From Stieleria mannarensis (GTDB lineage Bacteria > Planctomycetota > Planctomycetia > Pirellulales > Pirellulaceae), in contig NZ_JACEHH010000025.1 of the NCBI RefSeq assembly GCF_014154935.1, positions 1 through 64,000 on the forward strand: a DNA stretch of 64,000 bases, in the 5' to 3' direction. The translations under genes and the position numbers were made by a program. The stretch's first letter is position 1. Each line of letters begins with the position of its first letter. Shown piece after piece: positions 35,179 to 43,363 of the stretch. Below the pieces are notes generated by a model. That model saw only the letters and a program-made list of their open reading frames with translations. It did no database searches and was not told the DNA's origin.

Positions 35179-37029
35179 ATGGCTCAAAAACGATCCAAGA
35201 CGCGGCGTCGGCTGCGAACCGAATCACTTGAATCGCGTCAACTACTGGCGGCCAATCTCTTTCACAACGAACTGATGCCCGAGGACGTCAACCAAGACGG
35301 GCAGGTTTCGGCTCGTGATGCGTTGACCGTGATCAACGAAATGAGCCGTCAGACGCAGGGTCCTGGGACTGCCGACGGCCGATCGAACCAGCAATCAGAC
35401 CAACGCGGTCCCGGACGCATGACGGATGTCAACAACGACGGTCGCGACTCGGCGCTCGACGCATTGATGGTCATCAATCGCCTCGGCCGCGACAACGCGA
35501 ATCTCGGCAATCGCAATCCCGATTCGGACACTCCGACAGGCTTACCAACGGACGAGACCGATCAACCGAACGACGACGAAGACGTCGACACCGTTTCCGA
35601 CGAAAGCTCCGACGTGGTGCTCGCGTGGAACGATCTGTTCGGTGAGATTTTGGCGGACGCCGAGGCGACGTTGCAAAACCCCGGCTACGCGTCCCGCTCC
35701 ATGGCGATGCTGAATCTTGCCATCTACGATGCGGTCGGCATCGCGACCGACGGAGCCGACGCCGAAACGTTCTACGACTATGCGATTGACTCCGGCGGCA
35801 ATGCCAACCTGTCGGCCGAAGTCGCCGCAGCACAAGCGGCCTACACCGTGCTAAGCGGTTTGTATCCCGCCCAGCAAGAAACGCTGGATGCGTTCTTGGA
35901 ATCCAGCCTCGCGGGATCCGAGTCCGACCGAAGCACCGACGCAAGTCGGACGCTTGGCAGCGAGATCGGGAGCACGATTCTGGCCATTCGCGCCAATGAC
36001 GGTTCCGACGTGATCGGCCAGTATCAGTACACCGATGAAGCAGGTTACTTCCAACCCGATCCGCTCAGTCCCGATGTCCCCGCTTGGGGGCCGGCGTGGG
36101 GCGAGGTCGACACCTTTGCGATCGATTCGACCGAAGCGTTTCTGCCCGCTTCGCCAACCGACCTGACCAGCGAGGTGTACGCGGACGCCTACAATGAAGT
36201 CCTGGAGTTGGGTTCGGTCGATAGCGAGGTTCGCACGGACGATCAAACCGAGGCGGGTCTGTTCTGGGCCTATGACCGCGTCGGGCTGGGCACGCCGCTG
36301 GCACTTTTTAATGACGTCTTGATCCAGATCGCCGAACAACAGGGCAATTCGATGGAAGAGAATGCGGCGCTGTTCGCCCAGGCGTCGGTCGCGATGGCCG
36401 ATGCGGGGATCGTCGCCTGGGACACGAAGTTCGGCGAAGAATTTTGGCGGCCGGTCACGGCGATCCGAGCCGGTGATACCGACGGAAACGAGCTCACCGA
36501 AGGCGATGGCGACTGGACCGCATTGGGCGCTCCCAACGGCAAAGACCTGACCGGATTCACGCCACAGTTTCCAACCTACATCTCCGGCCACGCGACCTTC
36601 GGAGCCGCGCTGTTCGCAACGCTGCAAGAATTCTATGGCACCGACGACATCGCCTTTGAATTGACGTCGGATGAATTGGAATACTTGCTTGAGAACCCCG
36701 AATTGCAGGCGGCGTACGGCATTGACCTTGACGACGCGACGCGTTCGTTCAGTTCCTTCAGCGAAGCGATGGCTGAGAACGGTCGCAGTCGAGTCTACCT
36801 GGGCATCCACTTCAACTTCGACGACACCGTGGGGCAAGAGGTGGGCAGTGCGATCGCCGCCAGTGTGACGGATGAGTTCTCTGTCGCAGTGAGCGATGAC
36901 GCGACGGGAACCAAGGACGACTCACAAAAAAGCGGAAACGGCGGACGACAACAGGACGGCAATCGCGACAGGAGCAACCACATCGCATCGATCGATGCCG
37001 CACTGACCGACGATGGCCTGTTGTTCTAA
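35179..37029 (+). CDS. Dockerin-like / vanadium-dependent haloperoxidase-type protein
   Basis: 616 residues. The N-terminus (KTRRRLRTESLESRQLLAAN) is the planctomycete 'LExRxLL' export motif. Two dockerin-like calcium loops follow (DVNQDGQVSARDALTVINEM and DVNNDGRDSALDALMVINRL), then an acidic linker. The C-terminal 440 residues match vanadium haloperoxidase/PAP2 proteins: AMLNLAIYDAVG, FWRPVTAIRAGD, FPTYISGHATFGAALFATLQ and GRSRVYLGIHFNFDDTVGQE, which supply the Lys/Arg-Ser-Gly-His and R-x(4)-His ligands of vanadate. It may oxidise halides or remove phosphate at the cell surface. Role beside the glycan enzymes is unknown. Confidence 0.88.
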   Translation: MAQKRSKTRRRLRTESLESRQLLAANLFHNELMPEDVNQDGQVSARDALTVINEMSRQTQGPGTADGRSNQQSDQRGPGRMTDVNNDGRDSALDALMVINRLGRDNANLGNRNPDSDTPTGLPTDETDQPNDDEDVDTVSDESSDVVLAWNDLFGEILADAEATLQNPGYASRSMAMLNLAIYDAVGIATDGADAETFYDYAIDSGGNANLSAEVAAAQAAYTVLSGLYPAQQETLDAFLESSLAGSESDRSTDASRTLGSEIGSTILAIRANDGSDVIGQYQYTDEAGYFQPDPLSPDVPAWGPAWGEVDTFAIDSTEAFLPASPTDLTSEVYADAYNEVLELGSVDSEVRTDDQTEAGLFWAYDRVGLGTPLALFNDVLIQIAEQQGNSMEENAALFAQASVAMADAGIVAWDTKFGEEFWRPVTAIRAGDTDGNELTEGDGDWTALGAPNGKDLTGFTPQFPTYISGHATFGAALFATLQEFYGTDDIAFELTSDELEYLLENPELQAAYGIDLDDATRSFSSFSEAMAENGRSRVYLGIHFNFDDTVGQEVGSAIAASVTDEFSVAVSDDATGTKDDSQKSGNGGRQQDGNRDRSNHIASIDAALTDDGLLF

Positions 37030-37051
37030 GGATGTCGTCCGCCGCCCGTCC

Positions 37052-37120
37052 TGCGTAGCTGCCTTCGCCAGAAGGTGGATCCCAAGTGAGTTCCACGCCC
37101 TGGCGAGCGTCGCCACGGTA
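37052..37120 (+). repeat. Dispersed palindromic repeat R1
   Basis: GTAGCTGCCTTCGCCAGAAG GTGG (37055-37078) and GCCCTGGCGAGCGTCGCCAC (37100-37119) are the two arms of R1. Other copies lie near 39895-39930, 41790-41865 and 51530-51655. It occupies most of the gap between the haloperoxidase gene and the convergent EF-hand gene and could act as a bidirectional hairpin. Confidence 0.7.
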
Positions 37121-37134
37121 ATACCGACTGCTAC

Positions 37135-37737
37135 CTACAGCGGACGTTCGGGCCGGCCGCCACGCCGCTCGCCCAGCTGGCCTTCACCGGGCCCCGGTCC
37201 GAGGGCCTGTCCGTGCGCCGGCCCGGCTTGTTGAAGTTGCGCTTCTTGTTCGTCCGTCAGGATTGCGGCGAGCCGTTTATCGACGTCGGCTTGCAATGCG
37301 GCCAGTTGGCGTGATTGGCGGTCGGTCAGGTTCAGCGAGGCTGCGATCGGCTCAGGTAACACCTGCCCCGGTTGAGGCGGCGGGCCAGGATGTCCGCCTG
37401 GTTCCCCTTCACCTCCGGCACGAGGCGGCGGGCCGCCGGCGCCGAGCAACGGCTGCGGCTGGCCAATCCCTGGCTGCATGCCTTGCGGTGGCGGACCACC
37501 TCGTCCGCGCCGATCTCCCCGCGCCATGGTCTGCATCGCCGTCGTCAACTCCGCTCGGGTCACGCTGCCGTCCCCGTTCGAGTCGGCTTGTTGAAACAGC
37601 TGGAAGATCATTTCAGTGGGCGGACCGCCACGCATCCCGCCTTGTTGTCCACCGCGACCGGGCGGCTGGGCGAACAAAAGACCGGGAACCAAAATGATTC
37701 CAGAAAACACGGCACATTGGACGCTACGACGAATCAT
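37135..37737 (-). CDS. Exported EF-hand, Gly/Pro-rich protein
   Basis: 200 residues from the ATG at 37737. Signal peptide 1-23 (CAVFSGIILVPGLLFAQ). A single EF-hand calcium loop (ADSNGDGSVTRAELTTAM, about 50-67) is followed by a low-complexity Gly-Pro-Gln-Arg-rich stretch. A helical part (LNLTDRQSRQLAALQADVDK RLAAILTDEQEAQLQ, about 135-170) resembles the repeat unit of small planctomycete Spy-like proteins. It probably binds Ca2+ or acts as a periplasmic chaperone; unproven. Confidence 0.75.
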   Translation of the reverse strand: MIRRSVQCAVFSGIILVPGLLFAQPPGRGGQQGGMRGGPPTEMIFQLFQQADSNGDGSVTRAELTTAMQTMARGDRRGRGGPPPQGMQPGIGQPQPLLGAGGPPPRAGGEGEPGGHPGPPPQPGQVLPEPIAASLNLTDRQSRQLAALQADVDKRLAAILTDEQEAQLQQAGPAHGQALGPGPGEGQLGERRGGRPERPL

Positions 37738-38259
37738 ATCTACTTCTCTACTAAACTCGTGCATTGTGATCGATTTCCAGCCTTGGTGTCGGCAAGCTGA
37801 TTGCCCGACGGGTGACAATGCGTCGTCTCCGCGCGAAGAGGGCCACGCTTTTCCGGATTTCTCTGTCGCAAAACCCTGACTTCATGTCGCATTCCGTTCT
37901 CGTGACGACAGCTTGATCAATGACAATCGATCGAAGGGAGTTTCCTCACCGCTGGGACTGCAATTGGCCCACGTCCGCGCCCTCGTGATCCCCGACACTG
38001 CATCCTCATCACCGGTGGTTCAAGAACACATCAAAATCCTGCCAGGGACTTGACCGGGGCGGAGTCGCGTGACGTCCAGATGAGGAGGCGAGGAGCCTTT
38101 CGATCGAATGGAGCGCGTTGCCGTTCGTCTCGGCGAATCAGGATAGAATGGACGCCCGTTATCCCGATCGGTTTCAGGTTCACCTGCACCCAGCGAGATC
38201 GCTCTGAACCATGATCGCTATCGGTGCGATCCAATTTCCCCACGACGTAACGACATCCT
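37738..38259. other. 522-bp divergent region before the sulfatase operon
   Basis: It carries the promoters of the EF-hand gene (leftward) and of the three-sulfatase operon (rightward). No gene. GGATAGAATGGACGC (38141-38155) resembles a -10-type element, though no matching -35 can be named. A palindrome-like pair TGATCGCTATCGGTGCGATCC lies at 38212-38232. Confidence 0.4.
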
Positions 38260-39876
38260 ATGAAAGTCACCTCCCTTGCGTTCCCGGTCTGTTTCTTCTT
38301 GCTGCTGATGACCGTTCCCATCAGTCGTGCAGCGGAAGCTCCTCCAAACGTCGTGCTGATTTTTGCCGACGACCTGGGCTACGGTGACCTGGGGTGCTAC
38401 GGGGCAACCAAGGTCCAGACACCGAACATCGACCGCTTAGCCAAAGAAGGGCGAATGTTCTCCGACGCTCATTCCGCGTCCGCGGTTTGCACGCCTTCAC
38501 GCTACGCCTTGTTGACCGGCGAGTATCCCATCCGCGCCAATGGTGGCAACGGAGTGTGGGGGCCGGCGCCGGTGACCAGCGGATTGATCGTTGACACGGA
38601 GAAACTGACCACGGCGGACGTTTTTAAAAACAACGGCTACAAAACGGCGGCACTGGGCAAGTGGCATTTGGGGTTCGGTGAAGGGACGAACAACTGGCAA
38701 GAACCGTTGCGTCCCGGTCCCCTGGACCTCGGGTTCGACTACTACTTTGGACTCCCCGTGGTCAACAGCGCACCGCCGTATGTCTACGTCGAAAATGATC
38801 GCATCGTCGGTGGCGATCCCGCCGACCCGCTGGTCTATCTCGGCCGGGGCCAACACAAAGACGCAACGCCGATCACCAAGATCCCCCCCGAAGCCTCGCA
38901 ACGCACGCCCAACATGTTTAAAGGGGCGGTCGAGGCTCACAAACGCTACAACGACTACACCGTCGGAACGGTCTTGGCGGGCAAGGCGGTCGACTGGATC
39001 ACCGCCAACAAGCAGAAGCCCTTCTTTCTGTACCTGGCCACGACCCACATTCACCACCCCTTTACGCCAGGGGAAAACTTTCAAGGTTCAAGCGAAGCGG
39101 AACTCTACGGCGACTTCATCCAGGAATTGGACTGGATGGTCGGGCAAGTCACCAAATCGCTCGAGGAGCATGGTTTGAGTGACAACACGCTGGTCATTTT
39201 TACCAGCGACAACGGCGCGATGTTGAATCTGGGTGGCCGCAACGCGGTCAGGGCGGGACATCGGATCAACGGCGATCTGCTGGGATTCAAGTTCGGCGCC
39301 TGGGAAGGCGGTCATCGCGTTCCATTCATCGCCCGCTGGCCCGGCAAGATTGCCCCGGGCAGCAAGTCGGACCAGTTGATCTGCAACGTCGACCTGCTTG
39401 CCACGTTTGCGGCGTTGGTCGGCCAGGATCCCGAATCGCTGGAAAACAAAGACAGCATCAACATGCTGCCCGCCTTGCTGGGAGATCCATCCGAGCCGCT
39501 TCGCGAGGAGTTGCTCCTTGCGCCGCACAAGCCATCGCACTTGGCCATCCGCAAAGGAAAGTGGTTGTACATCGGGGCGCGGGGCAGCGGCGGATTTGGC
39601 GGCAGCAAGGAACACCAACACGCCTGGGGCGGGCCGCCGGCCACGGCGTTCGTCGGCAGCGTGAACAGCGACATCGAAAACGGCAGGTACAAGAAGGACG
39701 CGCCGCACGCCCAACTCTACGATTTGCAGAACGATGTCCGCCAAACCCAAAACGTTTACAACGGGTTCCCCGAGGTCGTGAAGGAAATGGAGGCTTTGCT
39801 GGAGAGCTATCGCCCCAAAAAGGCGGCAGCGAAGAACCAAAAACGAAATCGCCAACCGAAGGTGACCAAGCAATGA
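38260..39876 (+). CDS. Secreted sulfatase 1 (formylglycine type)
   Basis: 538 residues. Signal peptide 1-24. Metal-site start PNVVLIFADDLGYGDLGCYG, then the sulfatase signature SAVCTPSRYALLTGEYP (Cys77, converted to formylglycine by a maturase not coded here), TAALGKWHLGFGEG, IFTSDNGAML and HRVPFIARWPGKI. Such exported arylsulfatase-like enzymes remove sulfate from polysaccharides. It is the first of three sulfatases joined by ATGA overlaps, so the three are made together. The C-terminal tail is rich in Lys/Gln (KKAAAKNQKRNRQ). Confidence 0.93.
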   Translation: MKVTSLAFPVCFFLLLMTVPISRAAEAPPNVVLIFADDLGYGDLGCYGATKVQTPNIDRLAKEGRMFSDAHSASAVCTPSRYALLTGEYPIRANGGNGVWGPAPVTSGLIVDTEKLTTADVFKNNGYKTAALGKWHLGFGEGTNNWQEPLRPGPLDLGFDYYFGLPVVNSAPPYVYVENDRIVGGDPADPLVYLGRGQHKDATPITKIPPEASQRTPNMFKGAVEAHKRYNDYTVGTVLAGKAVDWITANKQKPFFLYLATTHIHHPFTPGENFQGSSEAELYGDFIQELDWMVGQVTKSLEEHGLSDNTLVIFTSDNGAMLNLGGRNAVRAGHRINGDLLGFKFGAWEGGHRVPFIARWPGKIAPGSKSDQLICNVDLLATFAALVGQDPESLENKDSINMLPALLGDPSEPLREELLLAPHKPSHLAIRKGKWLYIGARGSGGFGGSKEHQHAWGGPPATAFVGSVNSDIENGRYKKDAPHAQLYDLQNDVRQTQNVYNGFPEVVKEMEALLESYRPKKAAAKNQKRNRQPKVTKQ

Positions 39877-41687
39877 GCGCGGTCGCTCGCGCTGACGTAG
39901 CGACGCTCGCCAGAGCGTGGAAAGCATCGGAAGTCCATTGTCTGCCCAAGGACGTCGATTGCATTCCAGCAACTTTTGCTACCCCACCTCAAATCTCTCC
40001 CTCCGGGAGAGACGGCGTTTGCGCAGCAAGCAAACGCCAGAGAGGGCCCGCGCCGGAAGAGTCATTTCCGCCCCCGAATCACGAAAGTCTTGGCGACTTC
40101 CGCTACGTACAAATTCGTCACCTAAACAGTCGACGTCCCACGGCGCGGTCCGTCAAACAGCAAACCGCGGCGTTTCGCGGAAGTTTTTCTGTTGTCCTGC
40201 TCGCCGGCGTGTTGATTCACTCGCTGATGCCATCACTCGGTTTCGGCCAGACGCCGGAGCGTCCCAACGTCATCTTCTACCTGACCGATGACCTGGGATA
40301 CTCCGACATCAGCTGCTACGGCGCGAAGAAGGTGCAGACGCCGAACATCGACCGTTTGGCGGCCGAGGGGATCAAGTTCACGGACTTCCATACCGGCGCG
40401 TCGATCTGTTCCCCGTCGCGGGCGGCGTTTCTGACCGGTGCCTATCCCCAACGATGTGGCCTCTACATGGGCATCAATCCGATCCGCGACGAACACTGGT
40501 TTCTGGGGCTGAATCCCGATGAAGTCACGCTGGCCGAGCAGTTCAAAAAGCAAGATTACGAAACCTTTTTGATCGGCAAATGGCACCTTGGCAAGGAACC
40601 CGAATTCCATCCCTTCCGGCACGGGTTTGATCACTACTACGGAATGCCCAACAACGCGGGGCATTCGTCAAGGTTTTACGACGGCAAAAAAGAAATCTAT
40701 CGGCAGACACCCTTGGCTCAGCTGACCAAGCTGTACACGGATCGGGCGGTGAAAATCATCACCGATCACGGGAACAAGCCGTTCTTTCTGTACTTTGCGC
40801 ACAACTATCCGCACACGCCCTACAAAGCCGGCAAGAACTTTGTCGGCTCGTCAAACGATGGCGTTCGCGGTGATGTGATCGAGGAACTCGATTGGGGCGT
40901 TGGCGAAATGATGAAGGCACTCCAGCAGGCCGGGATCGCGGACAACACGATCGTCATCTTCACCTCGGACAACGGCCCGGTGAAACCGCAGTATGCGGCA
41001 CCCTACCGCGGCACGAAATACGTCACCTTCGAAGGCGGCCATCGAGTCCCGTTCATTTTTTATTGGCCGGCGGTGATCAAGCAGGGCATCCAATCCGACA
41101 CGCCGGTCGTCGCCATGGATCTGTTTCCGACGTTGTCGGAGATCATCGGCCAACCCCTGCCTGACGATCGGGTTTATGACGGGGTGAGCCTGATGCCGCT
41201 CTTGACCGGCGGAGAGTTGACTCGGGCCGATGACCAGCCGTTCTACTATTACAACTGCGAGAACCTGCAAGCGATTCGTCACGGCGACTGGAAATTGCAT
41301 CTTCCGCGTTCCAGCGAGCAGCTCCCGTTTTGGGACAAGAACAAGGCCTTCACACGGATCCAATCACCCGTCCTGTACAACCTGCGCTCGGACGTTGCCG
41401 AGTCGCAAGACGTCTCCGCGGCCAACCCCGATATCGTTCGGCAGATGGTTCGCATGGCCGAACAGACTCGCCAGGAACTGGGGGAATTTATGCAGCGGGG
41501 CGATGGTCAACGCCCGACCGGTTCGGCGATCAAGGATGCTCCGGTCATCAGCCACGGAAAAGACTGGCCGACGGTCGATGCCGCCACACGCAGGGCGATC
41601 CACGCCGAGCGTCTGAAGCGACATCCGGAGTTGAAAGCGGAAACAGGGAAACAAAAGGCACGCACCGAGAGACGAAGAACGAAATGA
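39873..41687 (+). CDS. Sulfatase 2 with repeat-encoded N-terminal extension
   Basis: Starts at an ATG overlapping the stop of sulfatase 1 (ATGA). The first ~105 residues are encoded by dispersed repeats R1 and R2; then comes a signal-like segment (SFSVVLLAGVLIHSLMPSLG, about 107-126). No ATG or GTG lies in frame between the ATGA and that segment, so translation either passes through the repeats or uses a rare start. The enzyme follows: NVIFYLTDDLGYSDISCYG, signature ASICSPSRAAFLTG (Cys179 in this numbering), FLIGKWHLGKEP, IFTSDNGPVKP and HRVPFIFYWPAVIK. The three sulfatases share the fold but differ enough to act on different sulfate positions. Confidence 0.88.
   Translation: MSAVARADVATLARAWKASEVHCLPKDVDCIPATFATPPQISPSGRDGVCAASKRQRGPAPEESFPPPNHESLGDFRYVQIRHLNSRRPTARSVKQQTAAFRGSFSVVLLAGVLIHSLMPSLGFGQTPERPNVIFYLTDDLGYSDISCYGAKKVQTPNIDRLAAEGIKFTDFHTGASICSPSRAAFLTGAYPQRCGLYMGINPIRDEHWFLGLNPDEVTLAEQFKKQDYETFLIGKWHLGKEPEFHPFRHGFDHYYGMPNNAGHSSRFYDGKKEIYRQTPLAQLTKLYTDRAVKIITDHGNKPFFLYFAHNYPHTPYKAGKNFVGSSNDGVRGDVIEELDWGVGEMMKALQQAGIADNTIVIFTSDNGPVKPQYAAPYRGTKYVTFEGGHRVPFIFYWPAVIKQGIQSDTPVVAMDLFPTLSEIIGQPLPDDRVYDGVSLMPLLTGGELTRADDQPFYYYNCENLQAIRHGDWKLHLPRSSEQLPFWDKNKAFTRIQSPVLYNLRSDVAESQDVSAANPDIVRQMVRMAEQTRQELGEFMQRGDGQRPTGSAIKDAPVISHGKDWPTVDAATRRAIHAERLKRHPELKAETGKQKARTERRRTK
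39892..40145 (+). repeat. Dispersed repeats R1 and R2 inside sulfatase 2 N-terminus
   Basis: R1 half-site: GACGTAGCGACGCTCGCCAG AGCGTGG (39893-39920). R2: CTCTCCCTCCGGGAGAGACG (39992-40011), GCGTTTGCGCAGCAAGCAAA, CGCCAGAGAGGG, then AAGTCTTGGCGACTTCCGCT and CACCTAAACAGTCGACG (to about 40138). The R2 core matches 12990-13130 in reverse. Both repeats stay free of stops in the sulfatase frame. Confidence 0.75.
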
Positions 41688-43360
41688 ATCTGGATGTTTC
41701 GAGTGTTGGTGTCCAGGCTTTAGCCGCCCACGTTCGCTGCGTTGCGGCGAACGGGAATCGCCTAAAGGCTAGCTGGACAGCGCCACTTTGGCGTAGCTAC
41801 GCTCGCCAGAGCGTGGAAACCCCCGTGGATCCACCTTCTGGCGAAGGTAAATACGTTCGACCGGCGATTCACGGTGTTTTTGGAGCGAAGTGGCGCTGTC
41901 CAGCTAGACACCAAAAGTTTGAAGACCGTAGCGACAGCGTTGGTTTTCTACGCCACATTGAGGTCGTTTTCGTTGTCAGTTTGCTACTGCTTCTGGGATC
42001 GACCACAACGGCAACTGCGGAGAGTCCGGCCAGACCGCCCAACATCATTTTGATTTTCGCCGATGATGTCGGCTACGGCGACTTGGGCTGTTATGGTTCG
42101 ACGTTGAGCACACCCCAGATCGATCGACTGGCTCGCGAGGGGTTTAGTTCGACTGATTGTCTGGTCGCGGCCAACGTTTGCGGTCCGTCGCGAGCCGCAT
42201 TGATGACCGGGCGTTACCCGATGCGCTGCGGACATCCGATTTCCAGGCACAACACCCCCAAGTACGCCGAATACGGGATCGCGGCCGAGGAGCTGACCCT
42301 CGCCGAGCTGCTGAAGTCGGCTGGCTACTACAACAAGATGGTCGGGAAATGGCACCTGGGATTTCATGTCGACGGTTCGCATCCCCTGGACGCCGGGTTC
42401 GACGAGTATCTAGGGCTTCACGGCAACTATTCAAAGACGCATGGCGATGCGGACACGCTCTACCGCAACCGTGACGTGCTTGAAGCGGGTATCGACTTCG
42501 AAGAAGTGACGGCGCGCTACACCGACGAGGTTGTCAACTTTATCAAGGAGAAGAAGAACGAACCCTATTTCATTTACTTCTCTCATCACATCGCCCACGC
42601 TCCGATCCTGCCCAGCAGTCCCTACCAAGGAAGGTCGGGGAAGAAAGGCCGTGCCGGTGCATACGGCGATTTCCTCCTGGAACTCGATCATAGCGTCGGG
42701 CGGGTCGTTGCCGCGGTGGAAGATGCCGGGATCGGCGACAACACTCTCGTGGTTTTTCTGTCCGACAACGGACCGGCGGTCAACGGTTCGGCGAAACCAT
42801 TCAGCGGTGGAAAGTATGTGACCATGGAAGGCGGCCATCGTGTCCCGGCAATCTTCCGCTGGCCCGGCCAGATTCCTCCCGGACAGGTCTCCGATGCGAT
42901 GATCACCAGCATGGACCTGTTGCCGCTGTTTTGTCATCTGGCGAATGTTCCGATTCCGGATGACCGCACGATTGATGGTCGTAACATCTTCGATCTGTTG
43001 ACGGGCCAGACCGAGCAATCGCCGCATGAATTCTTTTACTTCTATAACGGGCTGAACCTACAAGCCGTGCGAAAAGGAGCGTGGAAATTGCATTTGCCAC
43101 GCACGATCGCGGACCAGCCGTACTGGGCCAGAAGGGCTGGCGGGAATCACATGAAGATTCACCTGTCCCTTCAAGAGCCGATGTTGTTCGATTTGGACTC
43201 CGACGTCGGCGAGAAAAAGAACGTCTACAGCCAGCATCCGGAAGTGGTCGCCGAGTTGATGCAGGAAGCCGAACGGATTCGCGCCCAGATCGGCGATGTC
43301 AAGGTCATCGGTTCCGACCAGCGCCCCCATCACTTGGCGAATCCGCAAGACAAGACTTAG
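41684..43360 (+). CDS. Sulfatase 3 with repeat-encoded N-terminal extension
   Basis: Starts at an ATG overlapping the sulfatase 2 stop (ATGA). Residues about 9-77 are encoded by a 207-bp composite repeat (41707-41913), whose length is a multiple of three. A signal segment follows (VVFVVSLLLLLGSTTTATA, about 96-114), with no ATG or GTG before it other than the ATGA. Catalytic part: NIILIFADDVGYGDLGCYG, ANVCGPSRAALMTGRYP (Cys166), KMVGKWHLGFHVDG, VFLSDNGPAVN, HRVPAIFRWPGQI. The GH116 gene starts three bases after its stop, so the operon continues. Family and context say it desulfates a glycan in the periplasm or outside. Confidence 0.88.
   Translation: MNLDVSSVGVQALAAHVRCVAANGNRLKASWTAPLWRSYARQSVETPVDPPSGEGKYVRPAIHGVFGAKWRCPARHQKFEDRSDSVGFLRHIEVVFVVSLLLLLGSTTTATAESPARPPNIILIFADDVGYGDLGCYGSTLSTPQIDRLAREGFSSTDCLVAANVCGPSRAALMTGRYPMRCGHPISRHNTPKYAEYGIAAEELTLAELLKSAGYYNKMVGKWHLGFHVDGSHPLDAGFDEYLGLHGNYSKTHGDADTLYRNRDVLEAGIDFEEVTARYTDEVVNFIKEKKNEPYFIYFSHHIAHAPILPSSPYQGRSGKKGRAGAYGDFLLELDHSVGRVVAAVEDAGIGDNTLVVFLSDNGPAVNGSAKPFSGGKYVTMEGGHRVPAIFRWPGQIPPGQVSDAMITSMDLLPLFCHLANVPIPDDRTIDGRNIFDLLTGQTEQSPHEFFYFYNGLNLQAVRKGAWKLHLPRTIADQPYWARRAGGNHMKIHLSLQEPMLFDLDSDVGEKKNVYSQHPEVVAELMQEAERIRAQIGDVKVIGSDQRPHHLANPQDKT
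41707..41913 (+). repeat. 207-bp composite inverted-repeat element (R3 around R1)
   Basis: Ends are TGGTGTCCAG (41707-41716) and CTAGACACCA (41904-41913), imperfect terminal inverted repeats. Inside them CTAGCTGGACAGCGCCACTT (41769-41788) is exactly complementary to 41888-41907. Between these lies an R1 copy (GTAGCTACGCTCGCCAGAGC GTGG ... CCACCTTCTGGCGAAGGTA). There is no transposase, so it looks like a MITE-type element nested with R1. It lies within the sulfatase 3 reading frame. Confidence 0.8.
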
Positions 43361-43363
43361 CCC

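Noticed and set aside
34846-35275. Small genes in the 34.7-35.2 kb gap
   Set aside because: Short frames without ribosome sites, families or conserved start context.
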